Shown here in pieces: positions 12,422 to 21,576 of a stretch of 64,000 nucleotides of DNA. The DNA is taken from the NCBI GenBank assembly GCA_036346205.1, contig JARFJB010000005.1, forward strand, positions 526,903-590,902. The letters run 5' to 3'. The notes beneath the pieces are model-generated. The model was not told the DNA's origin. It made no database searches and saw only the letters and a program-made list of their open reading frames with translations. The stretch comes from Vesta saturnalis. Taxonomy: Eukaryota > Arthropoda > Insecta > Coleoptera > Lampyridae. The position numbers and the translations under genes were made by a program. Position 1 is the first letter of the stretch. Every line of letters starts with the position of its first letter.

Positions 12422-13285
12422 GTGCGGTTGTGGACAAGTAAAGTCATGCAAGCAGCAATGAAATCATTCCTGGAACGATCTGGAAGTTCACTGCCGGATA
12501 CTACATACCGCTGTAGTAAAAATGCAAATAGTAATTTAAAATTTTGTTGTTCATGCTGTGTAAATAGTGATGGTAGTAGTAGTACTAGTAAAAATGAAGA
12601 GTAACAAGATAGAGGTTATTCCAACTAGTCATCATCATTTTAACATAGGGATGAGGTGTATAAACAGGCAGCTAATGAATACTTAATTGATTGTGCTTCC
12701 TATAAACTATCGAACGATAAGCACATTGAAATTGGATACAGTACACACCTTAACCTTGCACCAGTAGTGCGTATGGGATATGGCAACAGCGATAATGTGG
12801 TATTAGACGTGAAGGAATGGAATGAACTTCTAAGATGGTATTCATATGTAGAAATACAATGTTTCCGATCCCAAGAAATTGAAAGCCAAATTGATTGGTC
12901 ACATGTAAACGAGGATGATATAATACATGAGCAAGATTACGAATCTCTATCTAGCAATCTCGGTATTTATTACACTTGGGAATTGATTGAAGGATATGAG
13001 AGAATTTTGAAAACTGTTATGATAGAAAACTACAACTGCTGTTAGTGTACATTCAATGCCAATAATGTATCAGAACTATTCAATTTGAAGGTTATGATAA
13101 GCTATAGATTGGAATTTCTTAAATCTTACATTCTGGTGTGTTTCTATCAAAAGTTCATACGACAAGTGGCTGACTACCGTCGTCTTCGTGAGAAGGAATT
13201 CGATGATGACATTTATAAAGACGTTCAAGATGTTATAAATGCCATATTATATATAATATTAATTCACATAACACTGTATGCTTAA
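12422..13285 (+). pseudogene. Unknown Maverick protein, four in-frame stops
   Basis: The open pieces 12422-12604, 12656-13045 and 13085-13285 share one reading frame, interrupted only by stop codons at 12602, two between 12620 and 12645, and 13043. They are best read as one decayed gene of about 285 codons. The N-terminal part has a CCSCC cluster. The middle contains a VVLDVKEWNELL segment that loosely recalls the IxLxxxEWxxL motif of PC4-like DNA-binding folds. I regard that only as a hint. The C-terminal part is basic, then acidic. No confident family. Confidence 0.5.
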
Positions 13286-13402
13286 TGAAAATATTGTACT
13301 ATCGTCCGCCCTGCTTATCTAATGTATAGCATTTACTAAAAATAAAGCTTTGTGCTCTCGATTTTAGGTATAAATTCCCTGCCCTATCCCTTAAGGTGAA
13401 CA

Positions 13403-14136
13403 ATGATAGGTAAGAAGCGGAAATGTGCAGGTGGTTTAGTGAATACGCTAATCAATAAACTTCCGTTGGAATTGCATTTACCCGGTTACCAGTATTGTGG
13501 TCCAGCTACGACATTAGAGAAATGACTCGCAGGCGGTGACCCCGGTATTAATCAATTAGATGCTCAGTGCAAACTGCATGATATCAGTAATCGAGACTAC
13601 CGAGATTTAGAAAGTAGACATAGAGCAGATAAAATTTTAGAAGAAAAAGCTTGGTAACGCTTTAAATCGGCAGACGCAACATTACGTGAACGAGCTGCAG
13701 CTTCAGCAGTCGGTACCTCCACGAAAGCAAAGGGAAAATTTGAAATGGGGTGTAAACGTCAGTCCAAGAAGAAGAATTGTGGAAATTTACTGCATGTAGG
13801 AAAAAGAATAGCTAAAAAAATGAAAGCTAACGGAGATTTCACCGACACAATAGTCAGCACTGTCAATGACAAAACGTGTAGTAAAAAGGTGTAGAAGGTG
13901 TTTTACCATTTCTTATTCCGTTATTCGCAGGATTATCAGCAATCGGTGCTTTAGCTGGCAGCGCATCGGGAATTGCTAAAGCAGTTAATGATGCAAAAAA
14001 TTCCAAAAAATTGCAATAAGAGACATCGAGCGATAATCGCATGATGGAACCGATCGCTGGCGGCGCACTTTATCTAAAACCATACAAATCTGGTGGCGGT
14101 AGTGTATTATACTTAAAACCGTTTCCAAAAAACTGA
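13403..14136 (+). pseudogene. Phospholipase A2-like / hydrophobic virion-type protein, broken
   Basis: The first frame (from ATG 13403) has LPLELHLPGYQYCGP, then DAQCKLHD: the calcium-loop and His-Asp catalytic signature of the parvovirus-type phospholipase A2-like domain found in many Polintons. It is interrupted by TGA at 13523, TAA at 13655 and TAG at 13892. From 13897 a second frame continues with a GVLPFLIPLFAG hydrophobic segment, an alanine/glycine-rich helix and two copies of a LYLKP motif, with one internal TAA at 14017, ending at 14136. In related elements these parts are usually one protein, so at least one frameshift and four stops separate it from function. The role in such elements is inferred to be membrane passage. 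Confidence 0.75.
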
Positions 14137-14483
14137 GTAGATTACCCGAAAGAGCGTTATCAGATATTGATTTAAATAAATACACAACAGATGTACCATA
14201 TTTTAGGGGTATTTTTATGAGAGATAGCCTGCCTAAATTACCATGGAAAAATGAATCTGGAATCATCAACTTAGATAGTCAAAGCGGACCGGGTACACAT
14301 TGGGTTTGTTACAAAAAGCGTGGTAAAAAGGTATGGTATTATGATAGTTTCGGTAATCTTCGACCACCAGTCGAAGTGATTAACTACTTTCGGGAAGGTA
14401 AAATTTATTATAATTACAATCAAGATAAGGAATTTAATACCATTATTTGTGGGCACCTATGCCTACATGTTCTATATAAATAA
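14121..14483 (+). CDS. Adenain-like cysteine protease
   Basis: An open frame of about 120 codons closely resembles Polinton/adenovirus-type maturation proteases (peptidase family C5). The segment FRGIFMRD is followed by GTHWV with the catalytic histidine (14298-14300), YYDSFG with the acidic residue (14343-14345) and CGHLC with the nucleophile cysteine (14448-14450). The frame is open upstream of the first ATG (14217) and homology seems to begin near 14130, where no ATG is present. The true start is either lost or non-standard. It overlaps the end of the preceding gene by a few bases. The catalytic residues are intact, so it is the least damaged gene here, but without its start it is probably inactive. 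Confidence 0.8.
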   Translation, partial: VSKKLSRLPERALSDIDLNKYTTDVPYFRGIFMRDSLPKLPWKNESGIINLDSQSGPGTHWVCYKKRGKKVWYYDSFGNLRPPVEVINYFREGKIYYNYNQDKEFNTIICGHLCLHVLYK

Positions 14484-14510
14484 TCGTTGCAACCTTAAAT
14501 TTTCTCAGTT

Positions 14511-15215
14511 ATGCCAATAACATTCAGTTTAGAAGGTGTTGGTAACATAGCTAGTTACAACTTCTATCCACCGATAGAGCAAGCTTTGTAGAAGAAATAC
14601 GTTGTTGGATTGGTGGGATTTTACGGCTACAACTGCATTAGAAACATTTACACGGGCAACGATAGGTTTTATTTTAGAACAAATTCATCTCACTTGCGAG
14701 TGATTAATATTCCATACGGTGCCTATGAGTTAGATGAAATTAGTGATTACTTGAAATCAAAGATACTCACAGGCAAATGTTTCATTAGGGCAAACAATAA
14801 TACACTTAAATGTGAGATAAACAGTTTATTTGAGATCGATTTTATTAAAGAGAATAGCATTGGCCGCATGCTCGGTTTTGAGCCTAAAATATTAGAAGCG
14901 AATATTTTACATACATCCGCGTTAGACATTCAAATAATTAAATACATTAATCTACATGTAGAGTGCAACATTATAAAGAGATCTTTTCGAAACGGTAAAC
15001 CTGCAAAAATAATGTATGAAATTGACGTTTCCGCCTCCCCGGGCTATCGTTTCGAAAAAATTCCAACCAATATTCAATATTTAGAAGTAAACACAGACAC
15101 AATAAGTAATATAACAATAAAATTGACAAATGAAGAGGGAGAGTTAACAGACTTTGGTGAAAGTGAACCATTCACGGTACGCTTAGAACTAAAAGAACAT
15201 GGGTCTGCCAATTAA
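14511..15215 (+). pseudogene. Minor capsid (penton-like jelly-roll) protein, one premature stop
   Basis: ATG at 14511 opens a frame of 235 codons that ends at 15215 and is broken only by TAG at codon 27 (14589-14591). The sequence has the features I associate with the Polinton penton-like protein: RFYFR, IPYGAYELDEI, IRANNNTLKCEI, IGRMLGF and a C-terminal run ending FTVRLEL. In related elements it is thought to occupy the vertices of an icosahedral virion. It starts 27 bases after the protease stop and overlaps the next small frame, as expected in a compact transcription unit. Confidence 0.75.
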
Positions 15216-15354
15216 TCATAGGACAATTCCATCTTCGTACAAAAGACTTCAACCCTATGAACCCTCATTGCAGTTAACATCTGCAAAGCAATACTTTTTA
15301 ACATCAATTGGATTGAAATTTCTGAGTGACCAAATCATTAAACATGTTTCATAA
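15199..15354 (+). CDS. Small Maverick protein, 51 residues
   Basis: An intact short frame starting with ATG 15199, overlapping the end of the penton-like gene by 17 bases in another frame and ending TAA 15354. It begins MGLPINHRTIP and has a YEPSLQL segment. A short ORF at this place, just after the penton gene, recurs in insect Polintons as far as I recall. Its function is unknown. Confidence 0.5.
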   Translation: MGLPINHRTIPSSYKRLQPYEPSLQLTSAKQYFLTSIGLKFLSDQIIKHVS

Positions 15355-15429
15355 CGTACATTTTAATGATGCATGAACCTTCCGAAGAGTGATATATGGT
15401 AAATAATTAGTTTAGATGAAGAATTAAAA

Positions 15430-16070
15430 TATTAATGTATCTCTAAGAAATGTTAAATAGTTGCGCAGAAACAAAAACTTCCAATTCAAAATCATAACTT
15501 TGCTGAAAAGTTTGGTACTTCAAAACATGGCGATTTACTCCATAATAGTATACGTGGCATTATATGTGGCCCCTCCAACTGCGGCAAAACAAACGCAAAC
15601 CCAAGTCATTGAATCAAAACAGGTACAAACTTTTACAGGAAATCCTACTTCCGATGAAGGATATAGGTTACTTTACGTTCAGTGATAATCAAGAGCCGAA
15701 TTGTGCAAAAGCAAACTCTATCTTTATCTTTGATGATATCGCCTGTGGAAAGCAAAATAACATATGGGCATATTTCTCTATGGGTAGACATAACGATATT
15801 GACTGTTTCTATTTGGGTCAAACTTACAGTAAAATTCCAAAGCAATTAATTCGTGGCAATTCGAATCTAATTATATTATTTTAGCAAGATGAATTAAACC
15901 TAAAACATGTGTGTGATAATCATATAAGCCCCACCATAAGCATGACATTGTTTCGGGATATGTGTTCAAAGTGCTGGATAGATCCGTTTGGTTTCATAGT
16001 CATAAATAAGGATGCTGAAGTCAATAATAGTCGCTATAGGGAAAGATTTGATGAATATATAATACCTTAA
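15430..16070 (+). pseudogene. FtsK/HerA-type packaging ATPase, frameshifted
   Basis: Pieces in several frames together match the Polinton genome-packaging ATPase (A32-like). The Walker A loop GPSNCGKT lies at 15568-15591. The Walker B strand IFIFDDIAC follows near 15720-15745 in a different frame. Then come MGRHNDIDCFYLGQTY and, after an in-frame stop at 15882, DELNLKHVCD and a C-terminal DPFGFIVI block ending at 16070. The family powers DNA entry into the capsid. At least two frameshifts and one stop separate the motifs, and the N-terminal part before Walker A is very short or degraded. Confidence 0.8.
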
Positions 16071-16212
16071 CTGCTCAGTTTAGGTAGCTCAGGGTAAACT
16101 GGAACCTGCCTTGCTACACCCTATATAATACCTTAACCTGCTGTCAGTGGTTTAGTAGTTACTCATCCGTTTAGGTATTAACAACTATCTATTCAAACTC
16201 CAATTTTGCTAC

Positions 16213-17307
16213 AATGGATATAAAGGAGATGATATTAAAGCGAAAAATTATTCAGGCTCGTAAAATACATTCTTAGAATTGCCCGCATTGATAATGAAAG
16301 AACGTTTGAAAGTACTTATAAACCTCTAATAGAACCTCTCACTGAAATAGTGAATAAAATTCATCCTGATAAAAACCGACAAAAGGAGTCCGTTGACGTT
16401 AAACCCAAACGTCATACGTCGAAGAAGGCATACTACTACTACTCCTACTAGCCCGCTAGCTCCAGGCTTCATTTCACCCTCATTAGCAAGGAAAACTGCT
16501 ACAAGTCCCCTAGCTCAGCTTCCGTTTTTTTAAATAAATCCCCTTCCAGGTCCTCGTACACCATCATTCCTAGAAACATCTGTCGTAGGAGAGATTAACG
16601 TCGAGTAAGAAGAAGAACCTCTTAGTATCGCAGGTGATTCTCGTAATAAGCCCATCTCCGAAGAACTTCTCGAACAGTACCACGAATTACGTCGTATATA
16701 CGTTGAACTTATTATGAGGGATCTTGAAGGTGCTACTGATCACACGTATGGAGTCCTCTACGACACCAAAACAGACAAATGGACAATTGGTAATACCCCC
16801 ATCACAATTAAAGGAAACTATATGATCATTAAAGGTGTCACGTATAAATGGACTCCAGGTTTATATGATCTGCTTATCATGAATGAACCCGATTTAAATC
16901 TAGTAAATTCAAAAGACTTATTAGAGAATTATTAAAGTATTTTAAAAGCTACGAATGTTGCAAGGCGAGATTATGATGTAAGTGGACAGATTCGAGGAAG
17001 CCGCAGCAAAAAGTATACGCAAATAATCAAACCCTTGCTATCAGCGTTATCACCCACAACTCTAGGAGGTGCAGCTATGTTTTTTAAGGAATTAACAAAC
17101 AGACCGATTGAATACAAATATTGGAATGATGTACACGAACTGATTCGTGATCTAGAAGCATTGTGGGCAGAAAAATTGGCTGGAAACACAGGTGTCGTAA
17201 ATGATATAATATCAATTGTAGAGGAATTGTATGAAGATAGACACATCGAAAGACCAAACACTCGTTATTTGAACAATATAAATCAGAATGCATTGATGTC
17301 AACATAG
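16213..17307 (+). pseudogene. DUF8207-like Maverick protein, several stops
   Basis: Starts with MDIKEMILKRKIIQARK (16213) and continues with a helical, proline-rich middle in shifting frames. The C-terminal half is clear: 16714-16935 and 17035-17307 lie in one frame, separated by TAA at 16933. It contains TYGVLYD, a GLYDLLIMNEP segment and EYKYWNDVHELIRDLEALW. This long unknown protein recurs between the ATPase and integrase of insect Polintons (often labelled DUF8207) and is repeated in the second element at 26051-27115. Its role is unknown. Confidence 0.65.
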
Positions 17308-17317
17308 TATAACTAAA

Positions 17318-17758
17318 ATGCTCTTTGACAAATTTGGACAGTCATATGCCCAGTATCAATTTAAGAAATTAACCCCTCAGTTTCAACCTATTGATGATAA
17401 TCAATTCGATATCGAGAATAAGAGACTCAGCAATGTTTCCAACCCCATAGATCCTCAAGATGTCATCTCCAAGCATTACTATTTATCGACAAGGTTAAAT
17501 TTGGATGGAAGCCGTTTGACACAGTTGGCGGATTCGGAAGAAGATGGTGATGCTATAAGTAAAAGATACCTTGATTTTTGTCTGCAAGCAGTTCAGAAAG
17601 CTTTTAAAGGAAACTTTAACGCTTATCTAGTATTGGAGGAAAAACTACATCAACTTAAAGAAATTGTGGATAAATTAGTATCATGTCCAAATTACAACTC
17701 GTCAACGAATTGCACAAACCCACAAGAAAAAATTTTAAACAAAGGCCACAATAATTAA
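17318..17758 (+). CDS. Unknown Maverick protein upstream of integrase, 146 residues
   Basis: An uninterrupted frame following the DUF8207-like gene by 10 bases. It contains FDIENKRLSN, a paired-helix region and a terminal Asn-rich tail. The last 75 bases overlap, in another frame, the start of the integrase gene. In the second element the equivalent sequence (27168-27555) reads in the same frame straight into integrase. No recognised domain. An intact frame in a dead element could be chance. Confidence 0.5.
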   Translation: MLFDKFGQSYAQYQFKKLTPQFQPIDDNQFDIENKRLSNVSNPIDPQDVISKHYYLSTRLNLDGSRLTQLADSEEDGDAISKRYLDFCLQAVQKAFKGNFNAYLVLEEKLHQLKEIVDKLVSCPNYNSSTNCTNPQEKILNKGHNN

Positions 17759-18426
17759 GGGATATGATGACCTTTGACAAGCAGATTTGACAGAATTTAA
17801 CACATATGCCAAACAGAATAAGGGTTACAAGTATATTTTAGTGGTTATTTACAGTTTTTCGAAATACTTGTGGATCAAAGGATTAAAAACAAAGAAGGTA
17901 GCAATTGCGGAACGTGTTATCAGGGCCATTAAGTCTGCTCTATATAAGTCATTCAGCCTACAGGGTAAACATAAATGGATTGATACAATTGACAAAGTAT
18001 CGATTGATTATAACAATCGTAAGCATAGAACTACAGGAATGAAGCCCAAAGATGTCGGTAATCATACAAAGCTAGAGGCTCTTACACTCACATAAAAACA
18101 GTTGATAGGAATCGTTATTGTGTGGGTGACATAGTACAAATCAGTAAGTTTAAAAGTATTTTCATCACAGGACACACCCCCAGTTGGTCAAGTGAACTAT
18201 TTAAGATTGCGAAAGTTCGCATTAGTAACCCAACCACATACATGTTGGAAGACATGAAAGGATCATCTGTATTGGGAGGCTTTTATGAACACGAATAACA
18301 GAAAATAAAATATCCAGATGTGTACCTGGTAGAAAAAGTGCTTCGCACCAAGAATAATAAGCTATTCGTAAATTGGTGGGGATTGAATGAAAGATCATGG
18401 ATCAATAAAGACGATTTAGCTTTATA
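17683..18426 (+). pseudogene. Maverick integrase (rve family), deleted and mutated
   Basis: Starts near ATG 17683, with ELHKPTRKNFK in one frame. The catalytic core begins in another (17787-18095) with YAKQNKGYKYILVVIYSFSKYLW. The first catalytic aspartate expected in VVID is tyrosine here. The core then jumps from GLKTK directly to KVAIAERVIRAI, losing about 45 residues with the second catalytic aspartate, which the second element still has. The C-terminal part, DVYLVEKVL to NERSWINKDDLAL, resembles a chromodomain-like tail and ends at 18426, with an internal stop. DNA integration would be impossible with this copy. Confidence 0.85.
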
Positions 18427-18559
18427 ACATAGTTACATGGATTTTTTGTCACTTTCAGATGAAATAAAACGACATATAAAAAAAAGATAATTGTATTATA
18501 CTTTTTTAAATATTACATCATCTTATATAGTAAACCTAAGGTATTTCTATAATCGTTTA

Positions 18560-18960
18560 AATTACTGGATGGCCAAATTCCCGAATCTTGTCCACATGCC
18601 CATCGCAAGCAGGAATTTTATTCATCTTTCTCGATGTTTCCTAATATCCAGCGGTAAATTTTGTGTTGCTCCTCATTTTCCCACAGTTGAAACTTATATG
18701 TAATGTTTTTTCTAATAATACTTCAATTAAAATAGCGAGGCACTTGTAATTAGCATAATATGTTGCTGTCTCGACATATTCACTTATAATAGAGAAAGTG
18801 TCTGTATAAACAATATTTCGTATGCTAACATTTGTCGAAGTACAAAATGAATCACCCCATAATAACTTGTATATGTCACCAAGTAAATTTATATCATCTA
18901 AAATCCTATCTACATAATTACAGGTAAACGAACCTTTATCGGTACACAATTTCGTAAAAC
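18560..18960 (-). pseudogene. Small unknown Maverick protein downstream of polymerase
   Basis: An open frame of 102 codons (18949-18641), followed by a further open stretch after its stop. It begins MCTDKGSF and contains a hydrophobic/helical run with SEYVETATYYA. It lies convergent to integrase, after the polymerase gene. A protein at the same place in the second element (28466-28995) shows a weakly similar layout. No family recognised. Confidence 0.4.
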
Positions 18961-20861
18961 TATTAATGGTATTGTCTAAGCTAATTTTTTATCAAATAAT
19001 GTCTTAATAATAACTTCATTTGCACACTTTCAGTTTATAGCACACAGTGAAGACACTCATCAGGAATAACAATATCTTGCAATATATTCAGTATAATTGT
19101 ATAGCTTTCAGGGGAGGTCAAAGAAAGCTTCCAGGTACATTCTGTAGATTTGATCACTACTGTACTGCAGTTCTTCCTGCAATTTGTCTTCAAGACTGCT
19201 CATTGTTTACTGAAAGTTATACCCCCAAGGCCTAGTTTCAGTGAAATCGAAATTTACTAAGCGTTTATCGTCATAAGGATTAAGTATGACTTTATTTTGT
19301 TTAATGGTAAACACATCATGTTTCTTTGATCTTATGAGATATTGATAGCGCCTTATTACGCCACCATCAAACAAAACCTGTTTATACTCACTAATCGTGA
19401 TCTGCCTCACGCTTGCTTGCGTAGAACCCTTTGATTTTTTTACAACCTTTTCATCAACTGTGTAAGCATACATTTTCGCGCGAAGTCCTACAAATTCCAC
19501 TATAATTTTGCCATGATTTTCATCTTTCATTAAGCCGGGGACTTTTTTGTTTACTAATAGGAGTTCAAAGATGTTGCCGGGACTATGATAAGATGTACCG
19601 AACTTATGAATGTCCTCTTTAATACATTCATAGATATCGGGAACCGAAAAGCGTATATGTGGCTATCCGTATCCGTGTACAAGAGCTTAGCATTATTATG
19701 GAACTTGGGTAGCGTGTAACCGTAATGAAAATTATATAAAAAAGTTTTTGAAACTAAAATACTGAATCCCGTATAGATAAGTTTATTGAAATATACTTCA
19801 AGCTTATTCATTTGAATGATAAGCATATCATTGTCAAATATTGTACAACTATGAAAATTTGGTTTTACTATGTAAGCACGAGCATCATAGTTCCCCGCCC
19901 CCCCCCCCATTTCGTTACTAAACGTATATCCTTATGCTTACGTACATTTTTCATCAGCTTCCCGAAAATACTATTAATCATTAATTTATAGAAATTTTTA
20001 TCGAATTCATTTTGAGATTTCTGACGCATGGCTGTATTTAAATCTATATATATTTTTTTAACCACAGGGACTCTTTAAAACGTATTATAATGGTGTACTT
20101 TTACCAACTTTAATCCATATTTTAAATATACTTTCTAATTTCTGTAATGAATTACATAATTACGTTTTGGATACAATCTAAGCAGTAATTTTTTCATTTT
20201 GAAAGCAGATGTGGGTGGAACCATATGTTCGGGTGCCAGCGGTAGATCACTGTGGCTCTTATGTAGTTATATAGGATAGTCTAAATCACACTCGACTATA
20301 TAACCAATTTCCAAACCAGTTGGGTTGTTTATTAAATCTAAAGTTTCAAACTTAGCTTCATCAACAAAAGAAAAATCGCCAAATGGCAGAAATTCTGACA
20401 TGACGGCTCCATATAAATTATTTACGTCGTTTACATTAAATACACACTTTCGCAGGTGGAATGAAAATTTTCCCCCAAGTGCTTATTGTTAGCTTTAGCG
20501 TACCGATTTGAACATTGAGCTACACCACCTCTAATCCCCTTTTCAATAAACATTAGCATATCAATGTCTGTAAATAGTTCTAACTTTACTTATGTAATTT
20601 TAAGCATAGCATCGAATTCTAAACCGGGAACTGTATAATAGTGCAGAGGCTCAAGCTCGTAAGTACTTAAACAAGTTTTCCGAAAGTTCTCGAAAATATC
20701 TGCTAAAAGCAGAACGTCTGTTTTTAGATACACATCCGAGTATTCCCCTAACGATTTAATATTAAATTTTTATAAGTTTTTGTTATGAACGAATAAGTTC
20801 AAAGGTAAATATGTGATTAAAAATTATTATTAATTTTATTAAATACATAAATAAAAAGTTT

Positions 20862-20934
20862 ACCTCGAGTAAGATTCGAACCTACGACCTGTACTTTGCT
20901 AGAGTACAGCGCTAACCAACTGCGCCACCAAGGT
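20862..20934 (-). tRNA. tRNA-like sequence, anticodon loop AGC, unit 1
   Basis: 73 nt that fold as a complete cloverleaf on the minus strand: acceptor ACCTTGG with TCGAGGT (two G-U pairs), D arm GCGC/GCGC, anticodon stem GTACT/AGTAC with loop CTAGCAA (anticodon AGC, nominally alanine), a 5-nt variable loop and T arm GTAGG/CTTAC with TTCGAAT. Polymerase III A and B boxes are present. Because it lies in a dispersed repeat, I regard it as a mobile tRNA-derived unit rather than a housekeeping tRNA. Of the copies here it is the best preserved. Confidence 0.6.
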
Positions 20935-21183
20935 TCAAGCCCCAATCGATGTAAATTTTGTCTTTATGTATGTAGAACTGATGTAAATTCTAAATATAAT
21001 GAGATTACAGTCAAATTACTTATATTAATGGAATGTGAGCCTGCAATATCGCAAGGATTCACATACCAAACAACTTGACTAATATTAAATTATTTATAAG
21101 TTTTTGTTATGAACGAATAAGTTCAAAGGTAAATATGTAATTAAAATTATTATTAATTTTATTAAATACATAAATAAAAGTTT

Positions 21184-21254
21184 ACCTCGAGTAGATTCGA
21201 ACCTACGACCTGTACTTTCTAGAGTACCGCGCTAACCAACTGCGCCACCAAGGT
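21184..21254 (-). tRNA. tRNA-like sequence, unit 2
   Basis: 71 nt, the same sequence as unit 1 but with one base missing in the anticodon loop (CTAGAA) and one in the 3' side of the T stem. The fold is weakened. The A and B boxes remain. Confidence 0.5.
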
Positions 21255-21507
21255 TCAAGCCCCAATCGATGTAAATTTTGTCTTTATGTATGTAGAACTG
21301 ATGTAAATTCTAAATATAATGAGATTACAGTCAAATTACTTATATTAATGGAATGTGAGCCTGCAATATCGCAAGGATTCACACATACCAAAGCAACTTG
21401 ACTAATATTAAATTATTTATAAGTTTTTGTTATGAACGAATAAGTTCAAAGGTAAATATGTAATTAAAAATTATTATTAATTTTATTAAATACATAAATA
21501 AAAGTTT

Positions 21508-21576
21508 ACCTCAGTAGATTCGAACCTACGACCTGTAGTTTGCTAGGTACCGCGCTAACCAACTGCGCCACCAGGT
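21508..21576 (-). pseudogene. tRNA-like sequence, unit 3, degraded
   Basis: 69 nt with deletions in the acceptor stem on both sides and changes in the anticodon arm. Recognisable by its position in the 323-bp unit and by the intact TTCGAA of the T loop. Confidence 0.5.

Noticed and set aside
16933..17035. Separate genes on either side of the TAA at 16933
   Set aside because: Both sides are in one frame and together match a single protein in the second element.
20896..21078. 60-codon plus-strand frame within the tRNA-bearing array
   Set aside because: It runs across the antisense of a tRNA-like sequence and is broken in the neighbouring units.
20862..21576. Genuine tRNA-Ala gene cluster
   Set aside because: Two of the three units have deletions in stems or the anticodon loop, and the same unit is found truncated elsewhere. 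The cluster lies inside a transposon gene with an insertion duplication. Mobile repeats fit better, although unit 1 could still be transcribed.
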